DNA from: Actinomycetota bacterium
Lineage (GTDB): Bacteria; Actinomycetota; Geothermincolia; Fen-727; Anoxymicrobiaceae
DNA length: 12,204 nucleotides
Reading direction: 5' to 3'
Assembly: GCA_018894655.1 (NCBI GenBank)
Contig: JAHIPE010000174.1
Location: 1-12,204, forward strand
Shown: piece by piece, positions 1 through 6,005 of the stretch
Layout: every line of letters begins with the position of its first letter
Numbering within the stretch: position 1 is the first letter of the stretch
Position numbers and translations under genes: made by a program
The notes under the pieces: generated by a model
Seen by the model: the letters and a program-made list of their open reading frames with translations, nothing else
The model's database searches: none
Told to the model about the DNA's origin: nothing

Positions 1-1041
1 CTGGATGGACTCGCGTACCGCCTGGAACACCTCTTCTCTGTCCGCGTCCACCAGTATGCGGGTTATGTCCATGTTGCCCACCAGGCACAGGCGGTCTCCC
101 ACCATCTCCTTCACCGTGGCAAGCTCGATACCGGCGGTGGGCTCCAGCGCGTGCACCCCGTCAAACCCGCACTCGGCTAACCACTCCAGCAGCGCGTACA
201 CGTTCCCGCAGGAGTGGGCCACTATCTTCATGCCCAGACGGTGGGCGGTCTCGGTTATACGGCTGAGCGAGTCTGTGTACAGCTCCCTCATCATGCGCGG
301 GGATATCATGGGGCCGGAACGGTACGCCATGTCGTCGGTGTATATAGCCCCTGGTACCCCCGCGTCGGCCCACGCTTCCAGCATCATGCAGAAATGGTCC
401 TCGTAGAACTTGATGATCCTGCTGATGAACTCCTTCTCCTTGTGGACGGCGACCGCGAACCGCTCGAAGCCCAGCGGCTGCCAGGAGTTCTCGAACAGGC
501 CGTAGAGGAAGCCGGCCATCACGAAGATATCGTTCCCGAAATCCTTGATTATACGAGAGAAGGCGACGTTAGTCCTGGCCGGGAAACGCAGCAGGTCCCT
601 CTTGTCCCAGGCGTCCCAGTCGGCGGGGCTCTTTATCAGCCCTCCCCGGTACATCGGGGTGCCGATGTTCCCCTCGCGGTCGAACACCACGTCGTAGTAG
701 CGCCCGTAGATGTCCGTTCCCACCTTCGAGTTGTCGAACCGCCATATCGGGACGTGCATAACCCAGGAGGCGTCGTAGCCCATCTTCACCGATGCGGCGG
801 TCCTGTCGTAGGAGAAGCGGTCCATCTCGCGGTCCATGACGTGTGACCTGTTGATGAGCGGGGCCAGCCGGTCGATGACCCTTCCCGTGTACTTGTTCGA
901 GAAAAGAAAACCAAGCGGGATCGGCCTCCTCCCGAGTATCTTGTAGATATTGGCGTACTCCTCCATCACGTCCATAGTGGGGACGCGGTCCGGCTCGCGG
1001 AGCTCCAGTGCGGCGAGGACTCTTTCAGTGCGAGAACCCAA
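1..1041 (-). CDS. Uroporphyrinogen decarboxylase (URO-D) family protein, MtaA-like, 3' end outside window
   Basis: I translated this gene from the minus strand; it is open from an in-frame TGA at 1131-1129 to the left edge, giving 347 visible codons with no stop. The chosen start is TTG at 1041, about 12 nt after GAAGGA. It gives GSRTERVLAALELREPDRVP, the usual N-terminus of this family; there is no upstream ATG in frame. The family includes true uroporphyrinogen decarboxylases and the zinc-dependent corrinoid:coenzyme methyltransferases MtaA, MtbA and CmuA. Here H276-S-C278-G (codons near 208-216) matches the H-x-C zinc ligands of the methyltransferase branch; the third, C-terminal Cys would lie beyond the edge. 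The VGNMD segment near the cut end also fits the family. Role by inference: methyl transfer from a corrinoid protein rather than haem synthesis. The gene follows DUF1638 on the same strand after a structured 261-nt spacer. Family call firm, substrate unknown. Confidence 0.85.
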   Translation of the reverse strand, partial: MGSRTERVLAALELREPDRVPTMDVMEEYANIYKILGRRPIPLGFLFSNKYTGRVIDRLAPLINRSHVMDREMDRFSYDRTAASVKMGYDASWVMHVPIWRFDNSKVGTDIYGRYYDVVFDREGNIGTPMYRGGLIKSPADWDAWDKRDLLRFPARTNVAFSRIIKDFGNDIFVMAGFLYGLFENSWQPLGFERFAVAVHKEKEFISRIIKFYEDHFCMMLEAWADAGVPGAIYTDDMAYRSGPMISPRMMRELYTDSLSRITETAHRLGMKIVAHSCGNVYALLEWLAECGFDGVHALEPTAGIELATVKEMVGDRLCLVGNMDITRILVDADREEVFQAVRESIQ

Positions 1042-1120
1042 GAGGCAACACCATCCTTCGAGGTAGAGCGGTTTCTCGACGTGCGATGGCTCCGTCAACT
1101 GCTCAACACAGCCGATGATA

Positions 1121-1149
1121 ATTATCCATCATGCGGTCCGGCGAGGCAA
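1121..1149 (-). promoter_or_regulatory. Candidate promoter of the URO-D family gene
   Basis: Reading the minus strand, TTGCCT (1149-1144) and GATAAT (1126-1121) are separated by 17 nt and match the sigma-70 consensus at 4/6 and 5/6. The -10 lies inside the perfect 10-bp palindrome GATAATTATC (1117-1126). A start near 1114 would leave a leader of about 73 nt. It would let the URO-D gene be expressed separately from the aldo/keto reductase-DUF1638 operon. This is a motif match only. Confidence 0.35.
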
Positions 1150-1158
1150 TTTCCACTC

Positions 1159-1302
1159 GGGGACACGACTTCGTCGCGCCGATGTCCCGACGACATCCCC
1201 TTTTGAGCCGCGTCTTCCCAGGCGCGTGCGGCTCCGGGGGGTTGAGAACCCTCAAGCATGTAGCCCCCTCCCCCCTCAGGGGGGAGGGTTGGGGTGGGGG
1301 GG
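1159..1302. repeat. Composite inverted-repeat element ending in a G-run tract
   Basis: This spacer between DUF1638 and the URO-D gene is a chain of inverted repeats: GGGACA (1160-1165) with TGTCCC (1183-1188), enclosing CGAC-TTC-GTCG (1166-1176); the alternative pair GATGTC (1181-1186) with GACATC (1192-1197); GAGCCGC (1205-1211) with GCGGCTC (1228-1234); TTGAG (1242-1246) with CTCAA (1251-1255); and a perfect 11-bp arm pair around C1277 (1266-1276 with 1278-1288), followed by further G-runs to 1302. The last part resembles C-rich/G-rich dispersed intergenic repeats that give false peptides such as LPPEGGG in many genomes. It begins directly after the DUF1638 stop codon and could fold in the mRNA, but there is no U-tract for a standard terminator. 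Confidence 0.6.
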
Positions 1303-1974
1303 TTAAGCACCACGGAGTTCAGGCATAGCAACCGTCTCGCCGGGCGGCACCACCCGAAACTCGGAGTCCCAGTCGCCGGAGAGCATCTTTGCGAGCAGCC
1401 GGTTGGAGCCGGGTATCTCCTCGTAGCCCAGCCCCAGGAGCTCCGCCTGTAACCGCGCGAAGGCGCGATACTCGTCCATCTGGTAGTCCCCGGTATCTAT
1501 CAGCGCCAGCCGCGTGTAGTTGGCGAGCATCGCCCTCGTGACCCTCCTGGCACGCTGCTCACCGTACCGCTCCTTTAGCCTCATTAACTCGGTGTAGGCA
1601 CTGTCGGACGCCTCGATCCACCCCTTGGTGAGGAAGTAGGTGCCCGGCTCCTCCTCGAGCATGGCCATGCGCGCCTCCTCGGACCCCAGGAAAAGCGATA
1701 TGCAGTCCTGCACCATGGGTAATACCAGCCGGTGGCCCCCCGACTTCAGCCCCACCACCGCGTAGGAGCACAGCCCGTAGCCCAGCAGGATATCGGCGTC
1801 CCCCGCCAGCGCGTCTATGCTGGACTGCAACGCTTTCCTCAGCTCATCGGGGTCCAGGTGCAGGCCGAACTCCAGCACTTTCATCCGGCCCTCGGGGACA
1901 CCAAGCCGCGTCATTTCCTCGGCTACGGTGGCACAGGCTATGATATGGCCATCGAAGACAAACTCGCTGCTCAT
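1303..1974 (-). CDS. DUF1638 domain protein
   Basis: This is a 223-residue protein of the DUF1638 family, recognised by conserved blocks in order: LGYGLCSYAVVGL, the DCISLFLGS block, PGTYFLTKGWIE, ALIDTG and the C-terminal SGDWDSEFRVVPPGE. No signal peptide or membrane segment is visible; it should be cytosolic. The biochemical role is not established to my knowledge. The family is frequent in anaerobes and methanogens, and I recall it beside corrinoid methyltransferase genes, which fits the URO-D/MtaA-like gene downstream. The start is ATG at 1974, overlapping the aldo/keto reductase stop codon as ATGA, with GAGGGG about 6 nt upstream; an in-frame ATG at 1995 would lie deep in the upstream gene and is less likely. 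The overlap argues for translational coupling with that gene. The protein is about full length for its family. Family call firm, function unknown. Confidence 0.9.
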   Translation of the reverse strand: MSSEFVFDGHIIACATVAEEMTRLGVPEGRMKVLEFGLHLDPDELRKALQSSIDALAGDADILLGYGLCSYAVVGLKSGGHRLVLPMVQDCISLFLGSEEARMAMLEEEPGTYFLTKGWIEASDSAYTELMRLKERYGEQRARRVTRAMLANYTRLALIDTGDYQMDEYRAFARLQAELLGLGYEEIPGSNRLLAKMLSGDWDSEFRVVPPGETVAMPELRGA

Positions 1975-2792
1975 GGCGCACCCCTCGGGTCCCATCCCAC
2001 ATGGAGGTCCTCGTTGAACGAGTCGAGCGCCTCCATGTCCGCGGGGGATATAGAGAAGTCGAAGACATCGGCGTTCTCGACGATCCTCTCCCGGTCGGCC
2101 GACTTCGGAACCGGCACCGCGCCGCGCTGCAAGGACCAGCGGATGAGTACCTGCGCCGGGGTCTTCTTATACCGGGCGGCGATATCAACCAGCCCCGGGT
2201 CTCCCATCCTCCTGGCCCTGGCGATGGGACAGTACGCCTGCACGGCGATACCGCGTTTCAGGCAGTAGTCGAGTAGCTCTTCCTGGAAGCAGTACGGGTT
2301 GAGCTGGAACTGGTTAACAGCGGGGGCCACGTCTGAGCTTGCCATGAGCTCCTCCAGGTGGTTCACCATGTAGTTGCTGACTCCTACGGCCCTGCACCTG
2401 CCCCCGGCCAGGAGAGACTCCATCGCGCTCCAGGAATCCATCCGCAGGCCCTCGACCGGCCAGTGAACCAGGTACAGGTCGATGTAGCCCAGGTCCAGCT
2501 TGCGGAAGCTCTCTTCGAACGCCGCCGTCGCCCGGTCGTACCCGTGGTCGGTGTTCCAGAGCTTGGTGGTGATAAAGACCTCCTCGCGGGGGATTCCGCT
2601 CTCCCGGACGGCCGCGCCCACCTCCCTCTCGTTGCCGTACATGGAGGCGGTGTCTATCAGCCGGTAGCCGGCCTTAAGCGCCAGGAGCACGGAGGAGCGC
2701 GCCTCTCCCCCGCCCTCGAGCCTGAAGGTTCCAAACCCCAGGCAGGGCATCCCCACCCCGTTGTTCAGCGTAACCGTGGAGCCGATGTCCAC
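1971..2792 (-). CDS. Aldo/keto reductase (AKR5-like)
   Basis: This 273-residue NADPH-type aldo/keto reductase would reduce an aldehyde or ketone to an alcohol in the cytosol. The catalytic tetrad is complete: Asp in RLIDTASMYGNE, Tyr in MYG, Lys in ITTKLWN and His in YLVHWPV. The opening LNNGVGMPCLGFGTFRLEGG, the segment VGVSNYMVNHLEEL and the cofactor-binding VPVPKSADRERIVENADVFDF are typical of the 2,5-diketogluconate reductase-like group. The start is GTG at 2792, preceded by AGGAGGT at 4-5 nt spacing; this SD decides the start. The length is normal for the family. It is the first gene of an operon with DUF1638 (4-nt overlap), driven by a candidate promoter at 2831-2859 in the divergent region shared with the deacetylase gene. 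Natural substrate unknown. Confidence 0.93.
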   Translation of the reverse strand: MDIGSTVTLNNGVGMPCLGFGTFRLEGGGEARSSVLLALKAGYRLIDTASMYGNEREVGAAVRESGIPREEVFITTKLWNTDHGYDRATAAFEESFRKLDLGYIDLYLVHWPVEGLRMDSWSAMESLLAGGRCRAVGVSNYMVNHLEELMASSDVAPAVNQFQLNPYCFQEELLDYCLKRGIAVQAYCPIARARRMGDPGLVDIAARYKKTPAQVLIRWSLQRGAVPVPKSADRERIVENADVFDFSISPADMEALDSFNEDLHVGWDPRGAP

Positions 2793-2830
2793 CGCACCTC
2801 CTCCCTTACGCCGCAGAAACGTGACATTTC

Positions 2831-2859
2831 ATTCTATATGAAGGCGCGGCGCCTGTTAG
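2831..2859 (-). promoter_or_regulatory. Candidate promoter of the aldo/keto reductase-DUF1638 operon
   Basis: On the minus strand, CTAACA (2859-2854) and TAGAAT (2836-2831) lie 17 nt apart, matching consensus at 4/6 and 5/6. A start near 2824 would give a leader of about 30 nt that includes the strong SD of the reductase gene. The spacer is almost filled by a perfect palindrome, AGGCGC-G-GCGCCT (2842-2854), which could be a repressor operator. Motif evidence only. Confidence 0.45.
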
Positions 2860-2877
2860 CACAGCGGATTCTGGAAA

Positions 2878-2905
2878 ATGACATCGTGTTGTGCGACACT
2901 ATACG
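2878..2905 (+). promoter_or_regulatory. Candidate promoter of the polysaccharide deacetylase gene
   Basis: ATGACA (2878-2883) and TATACG (2900-2905) are 16 nt apart, matching sigma-70 boxes at 5/6 and 4/6. A start near 2912 would leave a leader of about 27 nt before the ATG at 2939. It lies back to back with the minus-strand candidate promoter at 2831-2859. No recognisable SD precedes the ATG, so a start closer to the ATG cannot be excluded. Confidence 0.35.
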
Positions 2906-2938
2906 GACGTACGCGGCGATACAACAACATAAACCGTA

Positions 2939-3793
2939 ATGAAAACCTCCAACAGGATCACAAAAACAGCCCTTCTCCCGGCACTGCTTCTCGCGGTGCT
3001 GGCCGCGGCGGCCTGCGGCCGCGTCAAGAGTGTACCGCTACACCAGGCCTTCAGCTTCGACAAGATCGACAAGTCGGCGTCGGTGTTGCCGAAAGACATG
3101 GTCGTGGGCGACCACCTGGTAACGTACGACGAGACGAACCTGGCGGGCAAGCTGCCTCCCGCCCGGCCGGTCCAGGCCATCACCTGTGGGAACCCCGAGT
3201 TGAAGCGGGTCGCCATAACGATCGACGACGGCTGGAACACCGACATGAGGATCCTGGAGCTCCTGAAGGAGTGGGATATCGAATGGACCGCGTTCCTCAT
3301 CGGGGGCAGGGGCGTCGCCGAGTCCAACCTCGACCTGGTGCGGGCGGTGCGCGACGCGGGGGCCGAGGTCTGCAACCACACCTACTCCCACTACGTCATG
3401 AGCGGCAAGGACCATGCGTTCGTGGTGGATGAGCTATGGCGCTCGCAGGAGGCCATCACCCGGGTCACCCACGAGATCTACCCTTACACCCGCTTCAGCG
3501 GGGGGGCGTACGACAATGCCTGCCTGCAGTGGGCCGCCGAGCAGGGCTTCTGGATGGTGAACTGGACGGTGAGTAGCGGGGACACCAGTAAAGGGGTGAC
3601 AGTGGACTTCCAGGTCAACAACATCCTGGGCAACCTCCGGCCTGGAGCCATCATCCTCTTCCACTTCGGGGGGTACAACACCTACGAGGTGCTGGCTCGA
3701 GTGATCCCCGAGATACAGCGCCGGGGCTACGAGGTCACGTCGCTGTCGCGCGTCCTGGAGGGAACGCCGTTCGTGCTGCGGGCACCAGACTGA
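2939..3793 (+). CDS. Polysaccharide deacetylase (NodB/CE4-type) lipoprotein
   Basis: This is a 284-residue exported lipoprotein. A positively charged start (KTSNRITK) is followed by a hydrophobic stretch and a lipobox with Cys at residue 26 (LAAAAC), so the mature protein should be anchored outside the membrane. The CE4 domain covers roughly residues 85-280. It keeps the catalytic and metal residues: D96-D97 in TIDDGW, H147 and H151 in HTYSH, and H242 in ILFHF. The third motif is R185-F-S-G-G, with Ser where Pro is usual. Such enzymes remove N- or O-acetyl groups from cell-wall or capsular polysaccharide; the substrate here is unknown. The start is ATG at 2939 because it gives a clean signal peptide, although there is no clear SD (upstream sequence ATAAACCGTA). 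A palindromic repeat array starts 5 nt after the stop. Confidence 0.92.
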   Translation: MKTSNRITKTALLPALLLAVLAAAACGRVKSVPLHQAFSFDKIDKSASVLPKDMVVGDHLVTYDETNLAGKLPPARPVQAITCGNPELKRVAITIDDGWNTDMRILELLKEWDIEWTAFLIGGRGVAESNLDLVRAVRDAGAEVCNHTYSHYVMSGKDHAFVVDELWRSQEAITRVTHEIYPYTRFSGGAYDNACLQWAAEQGFWMVNWTVSSGDTSKGVTVDFQVNNILGNLRPGAIILFHFGGYNTYEVLARVIPEIQRRGYEVTSLSRVLEGTPFVLRAPD

Positions 3794-3798
3794 AACGT

Positions 3799-3855
3799 GC
3801 GTTAGGGGCCAGGCCCCATCTTGCGTTTGGTGCCTGGCACCATCTTGCGTTTTGC
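3799..3855 (+). repeat. Tandem palindromic repeat, locus 1 (two units plus tail)
   Basis: Two 24-bp units stand in tandem (3799-3822 and 3823-3846), followed by the tail GCGTTTTGC (3847-3855). Each unit is GCGTT + A/T + a 13-bp palindrome + ATCTT. The palindromes are GGGGCCAGGCCCC (3805-3817) and GGTGCCTGGCACC (3829-3841). The third stem pair changes from G:C to T:A on both arms, so pairing is kept. Related copies lie at 7485-7561 and 11195-11227. The array starts 5 nt after the deacetylase stop and could form a hairpin at the mRNA end, but no U-tract follows. Confidence 0.85.
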
Positions 3856-3882
3856 ATCCGAAGAAAGCCGGGATATACGATC

Positions 3883-5610
3883 ATGACCGCCGAGAACACT
3901 GATATCGCGAGGATCTTCGACCAGGTGGCCGACCTCCTGGAGGTAAACGGGGCCGGCTACTACCGGGTACGGGCGTACCGCAACGCGTCACGGGTCATAA
4001 GGGACCTCTCCACCCCCCTGCACGTCATAGCCGCCAGCAAGGACAGGAAACTCGAGGACCTGCCGGGCATCGGCAGGGACCTCGCGGGCAGGATACGGGA
4101 GATACTGGAGACCGGGGACCTCGCGCTGATGGAGGATCTAGAGGCCCAGCTGCCCGGCAGCCTGCTGGAGGTCATGAAGGTGCCCGGCCTGGGGCCACGG
4201 AAGACCCACGAGCTTTTCCTGGAACTGGGGGTAACCAGCCTGGACACCCTGGAGGAAGCAACCGGCAGCGGAAAGGTCCGGCGGCTCAAGGGGTTCGGTC
4301 CCAAGACCGAGCGCAAGATACTGGAGGGGATCCACTCCATCAAGGGCCCCGGCAGGCGGTTTTTCCGCTCGGAGGCGGAGGTGTACGCGCTCTCCATCCT
4401 CGAGCATATGAGCGCCGTCCCCGGGCTGAAACGCATCGAGGTCGCCGGAAGCTACCGGCGCCTGGCGGAGACCGTCGGCAACCTTGACGTCCTGGTCGCC
4501 TGCGGCGACACTCAGGCCGCCATTGAGCTATTCGAGGAGTTCGCCCCGATAGCCCGGGTCATCGCCACCGGCCCGACGGGGTCTTCGGTTGTGATAGACC
4601 CGGGCATCCAGGTCGGTATGCGGGTAGTGGACGAGGACTCGTTCGGGGCGTCCCTCCTGCGGTTCACCGGGTCGAAGGCGCACGTCCTGACCCTCGGACG
4701 AATGGCCCTCGAGCGGGGGCTCAAGCTGAACGAGAACGGCGTGTTCCGCGAAGGGAAGAAAGCCGCCGGCAGGACCGAGGAGGAGGTCTACGCGGCGCTG
4801 GGGCTGCCGTGGATACCCCCGGAACTGCGCGAGAACAGGGGCGAGATACGGCTGGCGATGGAAGGGCTTCTGCCGGACCTGGTAAACCTCGAGGATATCA
4901 GGGGCGACCTGCACATCCACACCGACGCCACCGACGGGAAGGACTCGCTTCAGGACATGGTGGCTGAGGCCCGCCGAAGGAAGTACCTGTTTCTCGCCAT
5001 CACCAACCACTCCAAGAGGGTGCCGGGGGGCCTCGACGGCAGGGCGTTGCTGGGGCACTGGCGGCAGGTCGAGAGGCTCGACGCGGTGACCCCCGGTATC
5101 CACCTGCTCAAGGGGGTCGAGGTCGACATCCTCCCGGACGGCTCGCTCGACCTGGAGGACACGATCCTCGCCAGGGCCGACTACGTGGTGGTGGCGGTCC
5201 ACTACGACACGGAGATGTCGCCCACCCGGATGACCGGGCGCGTCGTCAGGGCGATCAACCACCCGCTGGTGGACACGCTTGCCCATCCCACCGGCAGGAG
5301 GATAAACAAGAACCCGCCGTACGGCGCCAACCTGGAGGACATCGTGATGGCCGCCGGCCGCGCCGGTACGTGCCTGGAGCTCAACGCAGCCCCCAACCGA
5401 CTGGACATCGACGACCTCGCCTGCCGCTTGGCCCACGACCACGGCGTCAAGATCTCCATCGCCACCGACGCGCATAGCCTGAGGGGCCTAGACTTTATGA
5501 AGCACGGCATCAACCAGGCTCGCCGCGGCTGGTTGGAGAAAGGCGACGTCCTGAACGCTCGCACCTACCGCTCGCTGAGTAAGCTGTTGAACCGCCGCCG
5601 CCCGGCCTGA
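3883..5610 (+). CDS. polX: PolX family protein with PHP domain; polymerase site degenerate
   Basis: This 575-residue protein has the bacterial/archaeal PolX layout: N-terminal helix-hairpin-helix region (about 1-150, with LPGIGRDLAGRI and VPGLGPRKTHELF), polymerase palm and thumb (about 165-320), and C-terminal PHP phosphoesterase (about 340-570). All PHP metal ligands I can place are present: H344, H346, D351, H376, E413, H440, H468, D529 and H531. In the palm, family members have GDxD plus a later Asp before xRVV. Here the first reads G199-N200-L-D202 and the second is VG245MRVV, so two of three catalytic carboxylates are Asn and Gly. Expected role: DNA repair. By inference it acts through the PHP 3'-5' nuclease rather than by synthesis; exonuclease-only PolX proteins have been reported, as I recall. 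The ATG at 3883 is chosen for homology, since the SD is weak. Length normal for the family. Confidence 0.93.
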   Translation: MTAENTDIARIFDQVADLLEVNGAGYYRVRAYRNASRVIRDLSTPLHVIAASKDRKLEDLPGIGRDLAGRIREILETGDLALMEDLEAQLPGSLLEVMKVPGLGPRKTHELFLELGVTSLDTLEEATGSGKVRRLKGFGPKTERKILEGIHSIKGPGRRFFRSEAEVYALSILEHMSAVPGLKRIEVAGSYRRLAETVGNLDVLVACGDTQAAIELFEEFAPIARVIATGPTGSSVVIDPGIQVGMRVVDEDSFGASLLRFTGSKAHVLTLGRMALERGLKLNENGVFREGKKAAGRTEEEVYAALGLPWIPPELRENRGEIRLAMEGLLPDLVNLEDIRGDLHIHTDATDGKDSLQDMVAEARRRKYLFLAITNHSKRVPGGLDGRALLGHWRQVERLDAVTPGIHLLKGVEVDILPDGSLDLEDTILARADYVVVAVHYDTEMSPTRMTGRVVRAINHPLVDTLAHPTGRRINKNPPYGANLEDIVMAAGRAGTCLELNAAPNRLDIDDLACRLAHDHGVKISIATDAHSLRGLDFMKHGINQARRGWLEKGDVLNARTYRSLSKLLNRRRPA

Positions 5611-5629
5611 CCCGGTTTAAGAACCAGGG
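5611..5629 (+). terminator. Weak hairpin right after the PolX stop
   Basis: CCCGGTT (5611-5617) pairs with AACC-A-GGG (5622-5629), with one bulged A and a TAAG loop, starting at the first base after the TGA. No U-tract follows, so it may protect a 3' end rather than terminate transcription. Confidence 0.2.
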
Positions 5630-5880
5630 TTCAGACGCCGTCGGGATACCACTTGAGTGTAACGGGCGGCCCTCCAGTTCCTCTCCCAGGGATTTCAATT
5701 CGGGGTAACCGCCGACATCGGTGCAACATGCTCAGGCATCGGCTTCTTCTTCAAATCAGGCAAGGAAACCGGTCCACCGGACTCGTTCATCTCAACACCG
5801 TTCCTTAGAAACCACCTCGGGTGCCGTCGTTTTTCGATTCTATCCATCCCCCGGGGCCGGCCGCAAATGAGTTGCGGTGG
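5630..5880. other. Intergenic stretch without a convincing gene
   Basis: The 395 nt between PolX and the RRM gene hold the weak hairpin above, then about 250 nt with nothing I can name, then the RRM promoter and leader. A minus-strand reading frame (start at about 5847, end 5695, beginning MDRIEKRRHPRWFLRNG) has no recognisable domain and a poor start context, so it is not called. Small inverted repeats such as CCGACATCGG near 5712 are present but not diagnostic. Confidence 0.5.
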
Positions 5881-5897
5881 CTTGACTTTAACTATTC

Positions 5898-5906
5898 TGC
5901 TATAAT
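5898..5906 (+). promoter_or_regulatory. Extended -10 promoter of the RRM gene
   Basis: TGCTATAAT (5898-5906) is a perfect TG-n-TATAAT extended -10. TTGACT (5882-5887) lies upstream, but its 13-nt spacing is too short for a normal -35, so the extended -10 probably carries recognition. The A/T-rich patch stands out from the GC-rich surroundings. Transcription should begin near 5913, leaving a leader of about 93 nt before the ATG at 6006. Confidence 0.6.
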
Positions 5907-5952
5907 TCATTAATTGTTACGACGGTTTTTCTGGTGGGTATTGAAGCTTTTT

Positions 5953-5980
5953 CCGAGGAGACCGCATCCTCGGTTTTTTT
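5953..5980 (+). terminator. Intrinsic terminator inside the RRM leader (attenuator candidate)
   Basis: CCGAGGA (5953-5959) and TCCTCGG (5967-5973) form a perfect 7-bp stem with a 7-nt loop, followed at once by seven T residues (5974-5980). It sits between the promoter and the SD of the RRM gene, with no plus-strand gene between it and PolX about 340 nt upstream. It would therefore stop transcripts from 5913 after about 68 nt unless read through. Confidence 0.7.
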
Positions 5981-5996
5981 ATACCGGGAGGAGGTG
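5967..5996 (+). promoter_or_regulatory. Alternative hairpin that would hide the RRM Shine-Dalgarno sequence
   Basis: The terminator's 3' arm TCCTCGG (5967-5973) can also pair with CC and GAGGA (5984-5985 and 5988-5992), with a two-base GG bulge and a loop formed by the T-tract. This would cover the strong SD AGGAGGTG (5989-5996) that serves the ATG at 6006. The two hairpins share an arm and are mutually exclusive. Hand-folded, not energy-computed. Confidence 0.35.
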
Positions 5997-6005
5997 GAAA
6001 GACAT

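Noticed and set aside
214..846. Plus-strand open frame of 210 codons at the left end
   Set aside because: It is the shadow of the URO-D family gene, which is continuous on the minus strand with family motifs.
1115..1331. Overlapping small frames giving LPPEGGG-like peptides
   Set aside because: These peptides are the usual false translations of C-rich/G-rich intergenic repeats.
3799..3855. CRISPR-like tandem repeat
   Set aside because: There are only one to three units without unique spacers of constant length, and each unit contains its own full palindrome.
4528..5475. Long minus-strand open frame (315 codons) opposite PolX
   Set aside because: Its translation has no recognisable domain, and high GC keeps the antisense frame open. 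The plus-strand PolX is unmistakable.
5695..5847. Small minus-strand frame in the PolX-RRM gap (about 50 residues)
   Set aside because: No family resemblance and a weak start context, and the longer form would run through the RRM promoter. Left uncalled, though a decayed gene fragment is possible.
5934..6005. N-terminal extension of the RRM protein from a GTG
   Set aside because: The extension would encode the terminator hairpin and the SD; the ATG at 6006 has the strong SD and starts the RRM fold.
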